46,222 nucleotides of DNA from CAYVUM01 sp964619055 (GTDB taxonomy: Bacteria > Pseudomonadota > Alphaproteobacteria > Rhodospirillales > Defluviicoccaceae): positions 1 through 46,222 of the forward strand of contig CAZUDB010000026.1 in NCBI GenBank assembly GCA_964619055.1, given 5' to 3'. Below are positions 30,435-39,482 of this stretch, piece by piece. Both the position numbers and the translations under genes were made by a program. Within the stretch, counting starts at the first letter, position 1. Each line of letters starts with the position of its first letter. Under the pieces are notes generated by a model, which saw nothing but the letters and a program-made list of their open reading frames with translations, was not told the origin of the DNA and made no database searches.

Positions 30435-30935
30435 TTAAGGAGACGATGTCCGAGCCCCCGAGGCGGCGGCGCGGACATCATCGCCCCACTCCTCGACAAT
30501 CTTCTCCTGGCGCGCCCTCAGCGCCTCCGCATCCCGCATCGCCACGGCGGTGTTAACGACCGCGACGAGGTGCGGTAACGCCAAGGCGATCACCCACCCC
30601 AGCGCCGCGACGCTGTACATCGTTGCCAGGGCGAAAACGTTGGACAGGATGGCCTGAGCGCCGGAAAGGCTGTGCGCGCCATCCCACATGGCCAGAACGA
30701 AGGGGACAACGCCGGCAATGTTGGCGCCACCGACGGCGGTGGCCAGATACCGCTGAGGCGAGCGGTCGGCGACAAGGGCCGCCAGTGTCGGCATCATGCC
30801 GACGAACAACACCAAGAATGTTGGCGTGGATAGGACCGCAACCAGGATGACGGTTGTGATCACGACCAAAATGCGCGAGCGACCGGCGGTTGGCCGGGTT
30901 GGGATTGCTGCCTGAGAGGAAGATGTCCGTGCCAT
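30435..30935 (-). CDS. Four-helix membrane protein coupled to the pseudokinase gene
   Basis: 166 residues. Four hydrophobic segments are visible: about 22-50 (ILVVITTVILVAVLSTPTFL and on), 65-83 (LATAVGGANIAGVVPFVLAM), 92-110 (AILSNVFALATMYSVAALGW) and 113-131. The cytoplasmic C-terminal tail is charged and helical (RDAEALRARQEKIVEEWGDD). I do not recognise a family or function. Its start is six bases after the stop of the pseudokinase gene, so the two are one operon and probably act together at the membrane. The C-terminus faces rpoH end to end. Confidence 0.72.
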   Translation of the reverse strand: MARTSSSQAAIPTRPTAGRSRILVVITTVILVAVLSTPTFLVLFVGMMPTLAALVADRSPQRYLATAVGGANIAGVVPFVLAMWDGAHSLSGAQAILSNVFALATMYSVAALGWVIALALPHLVAVVNTAVAMRDAEALRARQEKIVEEWGDDVRAAASGARTSSP

Positions 30936-30941
30936 ATGCCG

Positions 30942-32975
30942 TCACCAGATGCGCGAGAGAACCGAGACGGTGGTCACCGCGAAGCCAATCGTGGCACCAA
31001 TCCAGGCGGCGGCGCGTAACCCGGTGACCGTGGATCGTGCCCGCCGGTCCACCTCACCCGTTTCGATGTCATGGATGCGCCGTTCGGCGGCGGCGTATTC
31101 GGCCGCGGCGATCGCCGCACCGTGATGATCCGCATCTCGCTTGCGCCGGTTTTCGAGCAGATCGAGCAGTTCCGGCAGCCGTCCGCGCTCGATGAGGCGG
31201 GGAATCTGGCGCTGAATGGCGTCGCGTGTTTTCCGGCTTTGAAAGGTCATCACCACGGTCTCCAAGCTGCGCCCGATCCATGCCGCCAACCCGGGCAGCG
31301 CCGCGATGCTGTGGGTTCGCTGGAGAAAGGCAAACAGCCCAAGAACGGCGGTGATACGGCGCCATTCGTCGGCATCGTCCAATTTGGCAATGTGCTTGGC
31401 GACCCCGTCTTCGTAGCGGCTGGCGACAAAGGCCGCCAAGTGGCGGTCCATGGGCAGATCAAGGCCCGTGTGTCCGCCCGCCGCCGCCTCCAGCGCCAGC
31501 AACAGGCCGTCGCCCTCGATCACATGGGCGCCCACCACCAGCGGGCTTTGGCAGGCCAAGCCTGGATTGGCGGCATAGAGGCAACGTTCGATGCCGGACC
31601 CCAGGTCGCGACGCTGGATCAGCCGGGTCAGCTCGTCGATTTGTCGCTTGTGGAGATTGCTGGCGCTTGATCCCGGCAGCCGCGCTGCCAATTCGGCCAG
31701 ACCGAAGGCCATGGCTTCCGAGGGAGTCTGGCGATCGCCCTTGATCAGAACGGCCCAGGCGAAAGCGGGTCCGAGACCATCGGGCATGAACCGGAAATCC
31801 CGATAGCGAACCGGTCCTGCGGGATCGAGAAGCGTGGTGATCCGCGCAACCAGATAGTCGTCGGAGCCCAGCACGCTGTCGCGGCGGCTGGCGGTGGTCG
31901 CAAGCACATCCGAAACGCTGGCGGCCAAGTCGGGACGCTTGCATCGCTGGGTTAGCCAGGATTCAAGAATGCCCGAACGCACGGTCTGCGCCGCTTCGCT
32001 TGGGTTGCCGGACAAGCCGAATGCAAGCGAGCGGAGGTCATAGTAATCGTTGCCGGCAAAAGTCAGAGGAGCCGCCGGGCGCGCTTGGGGCAGTTTGCGG
32101 GGCGGATGCTGGCGCTGTCCGCTGAGCCATGCTTCAGCATTTGCCAAGGTCCATCGCTGGGCCGGATCGTCGGCGAGAAGCCCGCGAAACGGCTCCACCA
32201 TGGCCAGCGGAATGCGCTTGTTTTCACACAACAGATGGAAGGACCCGGCGGTGAGCTTGGCGCGGATGATGGTGTCGTCGTCGCCGAGGTCCACTGCATC
32301 GAGGCCACACAGCAAGACGGCGAGCGTGACGCCCAGAGCATAGATATCGTCGCTCAGCCGCCCCTCGCCGCGGCCTGCGGGCATGGCCATGGCCCGTTCC
32401 AGCGGCTCGAACAGCACCGGCTGGTCATAGCCGCAGGGTGAGGAGGCGCAATCGCCCAGCACCAAGTCGGTTCTTAGTTCGTCCAGAAAGAACAGGTTGT
32501 CGGGCCGGATTGCCCGGTGCGTTAGACCGATGGTTTCCAGGCTGCGCAGGCCCCGAACAATGGGTGCGATGATCCGTCGCGGAATCTCATGCTCGTTGAC
32601 CGCCGTGGCAGAGCCGTTGAAGACATCCGTCAGTGGGCCGCCGGCGGGACGGCGATAGACGATCGCTGTCATCCGGCATTTTTCAAGCGGCCAGTCGATA
32701 GCGCCGGCATCAACGATCGGCAGCAAGCCGGGCGGTGCGGCTTTTCGCAGCCGGCTGATGGTATCAGCGCGCTGCGGCAGGCGCGGCTGGCACAGCAGCG
32801 CGAAGAGTGCGCGATCGGGATTGCGGCGATCGGTAACGGCGTAGGCGCCCGACGACGGTGTGTCGAACGCCGGCAGGTGGGCTTCGTGGTTGATTTGATA
32901 ACGATTGCGAAGCAGCGGTTGCTCGATCGCCGCAACGATCGCCGCTGAAGCTCCGTCGTCATCCGTCGTCGTCAT
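30942..32975 (-). CDS. Tail-anchored Ser/Thr kinase-like protein, probable pseudokinase
   Basis: 677 residues. Residues about 25-300 keep the protein-kinase outline, but the key residues are changed. The catalytic loop HRDLKPxN reads HRAIRPDN (153-160), so the catalytic Asp is Ala155 and the Lys is Arg157. The VAIK strand (ALFALLCQPRLPQR, 56-69) has no lysine. DFG reads GDC with only the Asp (175) kept. The alpha-F motif SDDIYALGVTLAVLLCG is intact. A helical region follows, then one C-terminal membrane helix (AAWIGATIGFAVTTVSVL), giving a tail-anchored protein facing the cytoplasm. Loss of catalysis is inferred. It leads an operon with the four-helix membrane protein, 123 bases downstream of purA. 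Confidence 0.78.
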   Translation of the reverse strand: MTTTDDDGASAAIVAAIEQPLLRNRYQINHEAHLPAFDTPSSGAYAVTDRRNPDRALFALLCQPRLPQRADTISRLRKAAPPGLLPIVDAGAIDWPLEKCRMTAIVYRRPAGGPLTDVFNGSATAVNEHEIPRRIIAPIVRGLRSLETIGLTHRAIRPDNLFFLDELRTDLVLGDCASSPCGYDQPVLFEPLERAMAMPAGRGEGRLSDDIYALGVTLAVLLCGLDAVDLGDDDTIIRAKLTAGSFHLLCENKRIPLAMVEPFRGLLADDPAQRWTLANAEAWLSGQRQHPPRKLPQARPAAPLTFAGNDYYDLRSLAFGLSGNPSEAAQTVRSGILESWLTQRCKRPDLAASVSDVLATTASRRDSVLGSDDYLVARITTLLDPAGPVRYRDFRFMPDGLGPAFAWAVLIKGDRQTPSEAMAFGLAELAARLPGSSASNLHKRQIDELTRLIQRRDLGSGIERCLYAANPGLACQSPLVVGAHVIEGDGLLLALEAAAGGHTGLDLPMDRHLAAFVASRYEDGVAKHIAKLDDADEWRRITAVLGLFAFLQRTHSIAALPGLAAWIGRSLETVVMTFQSRKTRDAIQRQIPRLIERGRLPELLDLLENRRKRDADHHGAAIAAAEYAAAERRIHDIETGEVDRRARSTVTGLRAAAWIGATIGFAVTTVSVLSRIW

Positions 32976-33098
32976 GTCGGGGCACCGCTGCCGGGTTGAT
33001 CGAGCGTCCTATCGCGCCGGTTCGAGCCTAATTGGCGTGCGGTTGCGGAAGGCTTAAAACACTAATGGAACGGACGGGCGGGGTCGAGACAAGCGCGG

Positions 33099-34391
33099 CT
33101 AGTCGATGAACGGATCGTGGACCATAATGGTGTCGTCGCGCTCCGGGCTGGTCGACAACAAATGGACGGGAGCGCCGATCAACTCCTCAATACGCCGGAC
33201 ATACTTGACCGCCGTTGCCGGCAGTTCGGCCCAGGATCGCGCACCGCGCGTGCTGATCGACCATCCCTCCAGGGTTTCGTAAACCGGCTCCACCCGGCTT
33301 TGACCCTGCGTCGATGCGGGCAGGTGGTCGCAGGCGCGGCCATCCAGGCGGTAGCCCGTGCACACCTTCAGCTCGCTAACGCCATCCAGAACGTCCAGCT
33401 TCGTCAGCGCGATGCCATCGATGCTGTTGACCTTGACGGCTTGGCGGACGAGCACCGCGTCGAACCAGCCACAGCGCCGGGCCCGCCCCGTCACGGTGCC
33501 GAACTCATGGCCACGCTCACCCAGGCCGCGCCCGATGTCGTCGTCGAGCTCGGTCGGGAACGGGCCCGAGCCGACACGGGTCGTATAGGCTTTGGTGATG
33601 CCGAGCACGTAGTCGAGGGCATGCGGTCCGACACCGGAGCCGGCCGCTGCTTGACCAGCCACCGTGTTGGAGGAGGTGACGAACGGAAACGTTCCATGGT
33701 CGATATCCAGCATCGTGCCTTGGGCGCCCTCGAACAGGATGCGTTTGCCAGCCCTGCGGGCATCGTCCAGGGTTTTCCACACCGTGTCGGCGTAGGGCAG
33801 AATTTCCGGCGCGACCGCGGTCAGGTTCGCGGTCAGCGCATCGCGATTGATTTCCGGCATCCCGAGCCCCTTGAACAGGGCGTTATGGTGGAATAGCAGG
33901 GCATCAATTTTGGTATTGACGATTTGCTGATCGACCAGATCGCCAAGACGCACGGCGCGTCGTGCAACCTTGTCCTCATAGGCAGGTCCAATGCCGCGAC
34001 CGGTGGTTCCGATCTTGAGGCGACCGAGCGCAATTTCCCGCGCCTTGTCCAATTCGCGATGAAGGGGCAGGATCAGGACCGCATTCTCGGCGATGCGTAG
34101 GTTGTCGGGCCCCACATGGACGCCCTGGCCGCGCAGGGTTTCGATCTCAGCAAGGAGTGCCCAGGGGTCGAGGACGACACCGTTGCCGATAACAGCCTTT
34201 CGCCCCGAGCGGACAACGCCGGAGGGCAGCAGGCTCAGCTTGTACGTGACTCCATCGATAACGAGCGTATGCCCGGCGTTGTGGCCGCCCTGGAATCGCA
34301 CGACCACATCAGCGCGCTCGGACAACCAATCGACAATCTTTCCTTTGCCTTCATCTCCCCACTGCGATCCGATCACGACGACGTTGGCCAT
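33099..34391 (-). CDS. purA: Adenylosuccinate synthetase
   Basis: 430 residues, the standard length. PurA joins IMP and aspartate using GTP, the first step from IMP to AMP. The N-terminus MANVVVIGSQWGDEGKGK carries the phosphate-binding loop with the catalytic Asp. GGHNAGHTLV (His41 region), KIGTTGRGIGPAYEDK and the GTP-side segment ending TSPERDDTI are all present. The ATG at 34391 has AGGAGGGGAGG just upstream; the frame continuing to 34565 overlaps hisZ and is rejected. It is 19 bases downstream of hisZ, so the purine and histidine genes share a transcript. Confidence 0.97.
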   Translation of the reverse strand: MANVVVIGSQWGDEGKGKIVDWLSERADVVVRFQGGHNAGHTLVIDGVTYKLSLLPSGVVRSGRKAVIGNGVVLDPWALLAEIETLRGQGVHVGPDNLRIAENAVLILPLHRELDKAREIALGRLKIGTTGRGIGPAYEDKVARRAVRLGDLVDQQIVNTKIDALLFHHNALFKGLGMPEINRDALTANLTAVAPEILPYADTVWKTLDDARRAGKRILFEGAQGTMLDIDHGTFPFVTSSNTVAGQAAAGSGVGPHALDYVLGITKAYTTRVGSGPFPTELDDDIGRGLGERGHEFGTVTGRARRCGWFDAVLVRQAVKVNSIDGIALTKLDVLDGVSELKVCTGYRLDGRACDHLPASTQGQSRVEPVYETLEGWSISTRGARSWAELPATAVKYVRRIEELIGAPVHLLSTSPERDDTIMVHDPFID

Positions 34392-34410
34392 GGCCTCCCC
34401 TCCTCCGCTC

Positions 34411-35652
34411 TCATTCGGCGGTGTTGACCGGATCGGGCTGCACGCACCGCGGCCGGTCGCCGTCCAGGACATGGCTGCAGGACAGGCGCCGGGCCTCATC
34501 GTCCACATCGTCGAGAGAGCGACCGGTATTGGTAAACGCGGTGACGGTGACCCAGCCGTCCGCACGAAGCGCTTTGGTCACGCCGGGCGACGCATTGCCC
34601 GGGACCAGAATCCGGCGCGGCCGCGTCGGCATCGCCGCCACGTCAAGGACCATGTCCAAGTAAAGGGTAATGCCGGTCGCAGGTTCCGCAACGGCGAGGC
34701 TGTTGGCGGATACACCCTCACCGGTCTCCGACGTTGCGTCACCGGCATGGGACAAATACCGCCCGCCGCGCCCCAGTTCCTTGCGGGCGCCGCGCGCAAA
34801 CAGGGCAAAAGTGACGCCGGTGTGGTATTCGAACCCGCGCCGCTCGACCAGGTCGACGCCCAGCATCAAATCCGGCTCGATCTCGCGAATACGCCCAATG
34901 ACCTCCAGCAGCGATGCCAACTCGCGGCTCGCGCGTTGCGGTAAAGTTAGGGAAGTAAGGGCCGCAAGCGCTTGCTCGGCTGGGCCGACCAGGTCGATGA
35001 GGGTGGCCAACAGGCGTGAGCGCTCGGCCCCGACAAGGCGGCCAAGGCCCGTGACGGCGGCGCTGTCTTTTCGATCCAGTGCATCGTTGAGAGCTGTGGC
35101 CGTGGTTTCCGACAACCGAAGATCGGGCAGCAGCGCGGGAATGAGGGTCGGCAAGCCTAGGTCGACCGTGATCTCCTGAACGCCCAAGCGCGACAGCGCA
35201 TCGCACGCCATAACCAACACTTCCGCGTCGGCGCCGGGGTCCGTGGTGCCGATGATCTCGGCACCCACTTGCCCGAACTGGCGCACCGGCCGCAGTTGGG
35301 AGCCACGGACACGGACCACCTGCCCGGCGTAGCTTAGGCGCAAGGGCCGCGGCCGCCGACCCAACCGCTCGCTGGCGATCCGCGCCACCTGCATTGTCAT
35401 GTCCGGCCTCAACGCCAGCATGCGCTGAGACAGCGGGTCCATCATGCGGATCGTTTGTCCGGCCAGTGCGGCGCCGCTTCCGGCCAACAAGCGATCTTCA
35501 AATTCAATTAGCGGCGGCTTGACCCGTTCGTAGCCATACCCCGCAAACACACAGATCAAAGATTCAACGGCTTCCGCTTCAAACGCGGCAACGGGTGGTA
35601 CCAGGTCGACGAACCCAGCCGGGAGGACGGTTTTTGACAGCTGATCGCTCAT
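34411..35652 (-). CDS. hisZ: ATP phosphoribosyltransferase regulatory subunit HisZ
   Basis: 413 residues from the ATG at 35652 (MSDQLSKTVLPAGFVDLVPP), the normal start for this family; the frame to 35724 adds 24 unrelated residues. HisZ is a catalytically dead histidyl-tRNA synthetase paralogue that pairs with short-form HisG to carry out and feedback-control the first step of histidine synthesis. Class-II synthetase features remain: LRPDMTMQVARIASERL, QVGAEIIG, and the glycine-rich ELGRGGRY. Its presence implies a short HisG elsewhere in the genome. It is followed by purA 19 bases on. Confidence 0.93.
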   Translation of the reverse strand: MSDQLSKTVLPAGFVDLVPPVAAFEAEAVESLICVFAGYGYERVKPPLIEFEDRLLAGSGAALAGQTIRMMDPLSQRMLALRPDMTMQVARIASERLGRRPRPLRLSYAGQVVRVRGSQLRPVRQFGQVGAEIIGTTDPGADAEVLVMACDALSRLGVQEITVDLGLPTLIPALLPDLRLSETTATALNDALDRKDSAAVTGLGRLVGAERSRLLATLIDLVGPAEQALAALTSLTLPQRASRELASLLEVIGRIREIEPDLMLGVDLVERRGFEYHTGVTFALFARGARKELGRGGRYLSHAGDATSETGEGVSANSLAVAEPATGITLYLDMVLDVAAMPTRPRRILVPGNASPGVTKALRADGWVTVTAFTNTGRSLDDVDDEARRLSCSHVLDGDRPRCVQPDPVNTAE

Positions 35653-35824
35653 GGTCGATGTAGCAGCGGCCCGCGGAACTGAACTCAAAAACATGTGGCG
35701 GGTGGGCGAGGGCGCAGCCGACACGTTCCCGCCATGCTAGGCCGGTCGTGCAGCGTGGTCCAGGCTAGAACATCAACTGCTTACGCGGCCATGTGACGTC
35801 GACTGCGCCATATCCGCCGCCCGC

Positions 35825-36493
35825 TCAGGGAAGCGGAACGGGACGCTCGCGCACCGTTTGCCCGACGGTATCGGCCAGAGCCGGCACCATAGCGATCCAT
35901 AACGACATTCTCCGCCCGGCGGTACGCGGCGCGACCATCCAGCCCTGCCAAAGCGTGCGTCCGTTATCACGATCTTCCAACCGAGCTTCGAGCCGATATC
36001 GGGTCGCGCTGACATCGGTGGGCCGCTCCGGCTCGTTGACCAAACCGCCGCGCACGCTGTCGTAGAATTTGACCCGATAGGCATCCAGGTCCTTCCGTGC
36101 CCGGCGATCGTATCCGCGATCGGCACTGATCAGCGCACCCGGCTGGTAGCTCCAGAAGCCAGGCTGATCCGTGCTCTCGATGGTGAGAACAAGCCGGGCT
36201 GCACCTTGGTTGATCTCATGTCCATTGGCAGACAACAGGCGTTCGAACCGCCGACGCAGACGCTCGCTTTCCTCCGAATTGTCAAGCGTGCGCACAAAGA
36301 TCGCCTCGTCCGTCGGAACCGGCCGGAACGCGACGGCATTCAGAACCGCCTGGGACTCGGCATAGGCTTCGGCGATAAGGCCCAAGGCTGCGGCCACGGC
36401 GGCAATGGACAGCGCGAGGCGTCCCCCCCGCCGACCGATCCCAAGCGCTCGCTGGGCTTCCCGTGACTGTTGAAACGCCGCACCCATATCCAT
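35825..36493 (-). CDS. Exported protein of unknown function
   Basis: 222 residues from the ATG at 36493; an ATG two codons later (36487) is equally possible because the nearest purine-rich site (AGAGGAGC) is rather far upstream. A hydrophobic stretch (about 23-45, LALSIAAVAAALGLIAEAYA) ends at Ala-x-Ala and looks like a signal peptide or anchor after a long charged lead. The rest is mixed alpha/beta, with RLRRRFERLLSANGHEI and ATRYRLEARLEDRDNGRTLW, vaguely like DUF4136-type envelope proteins, but no lipobox is present. I do not assign a function. It is 172 bases upstream of hisZ on the same strand. Confidence 0.6.
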   Translation of the reverse strand: MDMGAAFQQSREAQRALGIGRRGGRLALSIAAVAAALGLIAEAYAESQAVLNAVAFRPVPTDEAIFVRTLDNSEESERLRRRFERLLSANGHEINQGAARLVLTIESTDQPGFWSYQPGALISADRGYDRRARKDLDAYRVKFYDSVRGGLVNEPERPTDVSATRYRLEARLEDRDNGRTLWQGWMVAPRTAGRRMSLWIAMVPALADTVGQTVRERPVPLP

Positions 36494-36646
36494 ACCCCAT
36501 TTGTTTCCAGCTCCTCTGATGTGATGCGCACAGCGGGAACCTGAAAGCCCTCGTGTCATCAACAAGTGGCGATCACCGCATGTGCCGCCCCCTCTCGTTG
36601 ACAGCCCCGATGGAACCGGATAGCGAGCGTCGGGGGCGCCCTAGTC

Positions 36647-38251
36647 TTGGGGATCGAAATTTTGGCAACGCGGGGAGCGGTGGCGTGTGGCCATCCTGAG
36701 ACGGCGGGCGCGGCGGCGGCCGTGCTCAAGGACGGTGGCAACGCTTTCGATGCGGCGTTGGCGGCGCTGTGTACGGCCTGTGTCGTCGAGCCCGCACTTG
36801 CGTCCTTTGGCGGTGGCGGATTTTTGCTCGCGAGCCCGGTGGATGCGCCCGTCGAAAGGTCGCCGCGCGTGTACGACTTCTTCACCCAGACCCCGATCGC
36901 AAGGCAGCCCGGAAAAAGCCTCGATTTCCGCCCCGTGGAAGCGGACTTCGGAGATACGCGGCAGGAGTTCCACATCGGACTTGGGGCCGTCGCCACGCCC
37001 GGGATTGTTCGCGGTTTGTTTGATATCCACCGCGACTTAGCCACGATGGACCTCGGCGACATCATGGCGCCGGCGACCCGAGCGGCCCGCGAGGGTGTGA
37101 CGGTGACGTCGATCACGGCCAAGCTGTTGGGCGTGGTCTCCGCCATTTTAGGCGACGGCGAGGACACGCTTGCGCTTTTCGGCAGCGCGGCGCGGCCCGG
37201 CGCGCTTGCCGCTGAGGGTGAGGTCATCGTTCAGCCGGCGCTGGCGGACTTACTCGAAACGCTCGCCATTGAAGGGGACGACCTGTTTTATCTTGGCGAA
37301 GTCGCGACGCAAGTCACGGCCGATTGCGCCGGACGGGGCGGTCATTTGCAGCGAGTCGATTTCGCGGAGTACCGGGCGATCCCGCGCCGACCGCTACGGC
37401 GGCGCGTCTTAAACCACGACATCCTCCTCAACCCGCCGCCATCGAGCGGGGGTATTCTGATCGCATTTGGCCTGGAGATGATCCGGCGCCTCGGGCTGAC
37501 GGGCTCGAGTCCGACCGATCCCGACGTCTTTGCTGCCGTCGTGAGAGCGATGATGGCAACGGACCAGGTTCGGAGCCGAGAACGCCTGCATGCGTTGGAC
37601 CCGGCTGAGGTGGAGGCTCGACTGCTCGATCCCGCACTGTTGGCCGCTTATCACGGCTTTGTTGCCGGCGCACCCATGGCGGTGCGGGGAACCACCCATA
37701 TCAGCGTCGTCGATGGTGCCGGCAATGCCGCCGCCGTCAGCCTCAGCAACGGCGCCGGGTCCGGCTATGTGGCCGCCGGGACCGGCATTCACTTCAACAA
37801 CATGCTGGGTGAGCAGGATCTGAGCCCCATGGGGTTCCAGCATTGGCCCTTAAACCGGCGCATGAGCTCCATGATGTCGCCGACACTCATCCGGGACCAA
37901 ACGGGAACCACGACCGTCCTCGGCTCCGGTGGATCAAACCGAATCCGAACCGCAGTCCTTCAGGTCCTGATTAATCTGATGGTTCACCGTATGTCCATTG
38001 AGGACGCCGTCGCAGCCCCGCGCGCCCATGTGGAAGGGGACCATCTGAGTGTGGAGCCCGGCTATCCGGAGGTGGCGCTGAGCCGGCTCAGTGAAGCACT
38101 TGGAGCCATTGAGCGCTTTGCCGAACCAAACGTCTTTTTTGGCGGCGTGCACGTGGCGCGCGCGCAGCCCGGAGCGGCCGGTTCCCGCGCACAAAGTCAC
38201 TGCGACGGTGCTGGTGACCCTCGTCGCGGCGGTGTGGTCGAGGTTGAATAG
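36647..38251 (+). CDS. Gamma-glutamyltransferase family protein
   Basis: 534 residues. The Ntn-hydrolase nucleophile is the Thr in MAVRGTTHISVVDGAGN (near residue 349), where self-cleavage would give a large and a small chain. The large-chain start ATRGAVACGHPETAGAAAAV and GGNAFDAALAA are typical, as is FNNMLGE in the small chain. No signal peptide is seen, unlike the periplasmic E. coli enzyme, so it may act in the cytoplasm on gamma-glutamyl amides or as an acylase-like relative. The start is a TTG at 36647 behind a G-rich stretch; in-frame TTG and GTG codons follow, so the N-terminus is uncertain. Confidence 0.87.
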   Translation: MGIEILATRGAVACGHPETAGAAAAVLKDGGNAFDAALAALCTACVVEPALASFGGGGFLLASPVDAPVERSPRVYDFFTQTPIARQPGKSLDFRPVEADFGDTRQEFHIGLGAVATPGIVRGLFDIHRDLATMDLGDIMAPATRAAREGVTVTSITAKLLGVVSAILGDGEDTLALFGSAARPGALAAEGEVIVQPALADLLETLAIEGDDLFYLGEVATQVTADCAGRGGHLQRVDFAEYRAIPRRPLRRRVLNHDILLNPPPSSGGILIAFGLEMIRRLGLTGSSPTDPDVFAAVVRAMMATDQVRSRERLHALDPAEVEARLLDPALLAAYHGFVAGAPMAVRGTTHISVVDGAGNAAAVSLSNGAGSGYVAAGTGIHFNNMLGEQDLSPMGFQHWPLNRRMSSMMSPTLIRDQTGTTTVLGSGGSNRIRTAVLQVLINLMVHRMSIEDAVAAPRAHVEGDHLSVEPGYPEVALSRLSEALGAIERFAEPNVFFGGVHVARAQPGAAGSRAQSHCDGAGDPRRGGVVEVE

Positions 38252-38402
38252 AGTTCGTGCGTTTGTCGCACAATTGCCTTAATCGGACCAGAGCTTTGCC
38301 AATGGTGGTGACGGTTCTCGCGACGTCGCCGCACGTGAAACGAACCAGCGATGCTGCTAGGATCATTTGGGTACCCACAGGCTATGTGAGGGCCACCAAG
38401 CT

Positions 38403-39158
38403 GTGGAACAAAAAACCAACACGCCACCGTCGTTCGGTCAGCCGAGCACCAACCCGGCCAAGCAAAACCCGGGCGGTTTGCTATCGGGGGTGGAGTTGTT
38501 TGCCGGGCTTGAGCCGGGGTCGCTGGCGGAAATCGAACGGGCCTGTCGGACCAAGCGTTTCCAACCACAGGAGCAAGTCATCGACTGCGATTCGAGCAAT
38601 ACGGACGTATTCGTGATCGTCGACGGTAAGGTTCGGGTCCTCAATTATTCCGTGAACGGGCGTGAAATCGCCTTCGACGACGTTGGGCCCGGCGGTTACT
38701 TCGGAGAGATTGCCGCCCTGGATGGCCCGCCGCGATCGGCGACCGTGATAGCCGTGGATGAGACCTTGGTGCTGATGGTGCCGGCCAAAGTATTCATGGA
38801 CATCCTCTCGCATCACCCAAAGGTGGCGTTTCGCGTGATGCAGCGGCTTGCGCGGATCGTGCGCTCTGCTGATACCCGGATCATGGATTTGAGCACATTG
38901 GCGGCGCAAAACCGCGTTCAGGCCGAGATCCTGCGTCAGGCCAGATCAACGCGTCGGAGTGACGATACGGCGACGATCGAGCCTATTCCGCTGCACAGCG
39001 ACATCGCCAGTCGGGTCAGCACAACACGGGAGACCGTGGCCCGCGTCATGAACGACCTGGCGCGCCAGGGCTTGGTGTCAAGAACCAAAACGGCCTTGAT
39101 TATCAAGGATATAAGTCAGCTTGAGGCGTTGGTTGAAGAGGTCCGTGGCCAGCTCTAG
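38403..39158 (+). CDS. Crp/Fnr-family transcriptional regulator
   Basis: 251 residues from a GTG at 38403; a TTG at 38367 is an in-frame alternative with a closer AGGA. A cyclic-nucleotide-binding domain covers about 35-150 (LFAGLEPGSLAEIERACR; GPGGYFGEIAALDGPPRSATVIA). The winged helix-turn-helix lies at about 190-245 (SDIASRVSTTRETVARVMNDL). The phosphate-binding segment FGEIAALDGPPRSA matches true cAMP-binding CRP proteins fairly well, and no Fnr iron-sulfur cysteines are present. Targets are unknown. It stands between gamma-glutamyltransferase and rpmG and converges on rpmG. Confidence 0.85.
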   Translation: MEQKTNTPPSFGQPSTNPAKQNPGGLLSGVELFAGLEPGSLAEIERACRTKRFQPQEQVIDCDSSNTDVFVIVDGKVRVLNYSVNGREIAFDDVGPGGYFGEIAALDGPPRSATVIAVDETLVLMVPAKVFMDILSHHPKVAFRVMQRLARIVRSADTRIMDLSTLAAQNRVQAEILRQARSTRRSDDTATIEPIPLHSDIASRVSTTRETVARVMNDLARQGLVSRTKTALIIKDISQLEALVEEVRGQL

Positions 39159-39189
39159 CCAAGCGCCGGCCCCGGTACGATGACGATCG

Positions 39190-39363
39190 CTATTTAATCT
39201 TGGCTTCCTTGAAGGTCACGTGTTTGCGGGCGACGGGATCGTATTTGCGAAACTCCATCTTTCCGGTGGCGGTTCGCGCGTTCTTTTTCTTCACATAGAA
39301 AAAGCCCGTGTCGGCGGTGCTGACCAATCGCACCAGAATGGTGTTCTGCTTTGCCTTCGCCAT
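39190..39363 (-). CDS. rpmG: 50S ribosomal protein L33
   Basis: 57 residues from the ATG at 39363 to the TAG at 39190-39192. The peptide starts MAKAKQNTILVRLVSTADTG and includes FFYVKKKNARTATGKMEF and KHVTFKEAKIK, which is bacterial L33 throughout. There are no cysteines, so it is the zinc-independent form. L33 sits near the E site of the large ribosomal subunit. A longer minus-strand frame here (39194-39592) is a shadow in another register. It lies 119 bases downstream of rnr in the dprA-topA-rnr-rpmG run. Confidence 0.95.
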   Translation of the reverse strand: MAKAKQNTILVRLVSTADTGFFYVKKKNARTATGKMEFRKYDPVARKHVTFKEAKIK

Positions 39364-39482
39364 CGTTCCGTGTCCGCATGCGTTGGGGCGCCGTGGTCAC
39401 CCTGGGCCCAGTTTGGAAGCAAGCGCGCACCATATCCATGGCGGGGGCGCTGTCAAGCGCCACGGCGCTGGCGGGCGGTGCT

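Noticed and set aside
30445..30479. GATGTCCG/CGGACATC inverted repeat near the rpoH end as a terminator
   Set aside because: It lies inside the coding end of the opposite membrane-protein gene and is not followed by a T tract.
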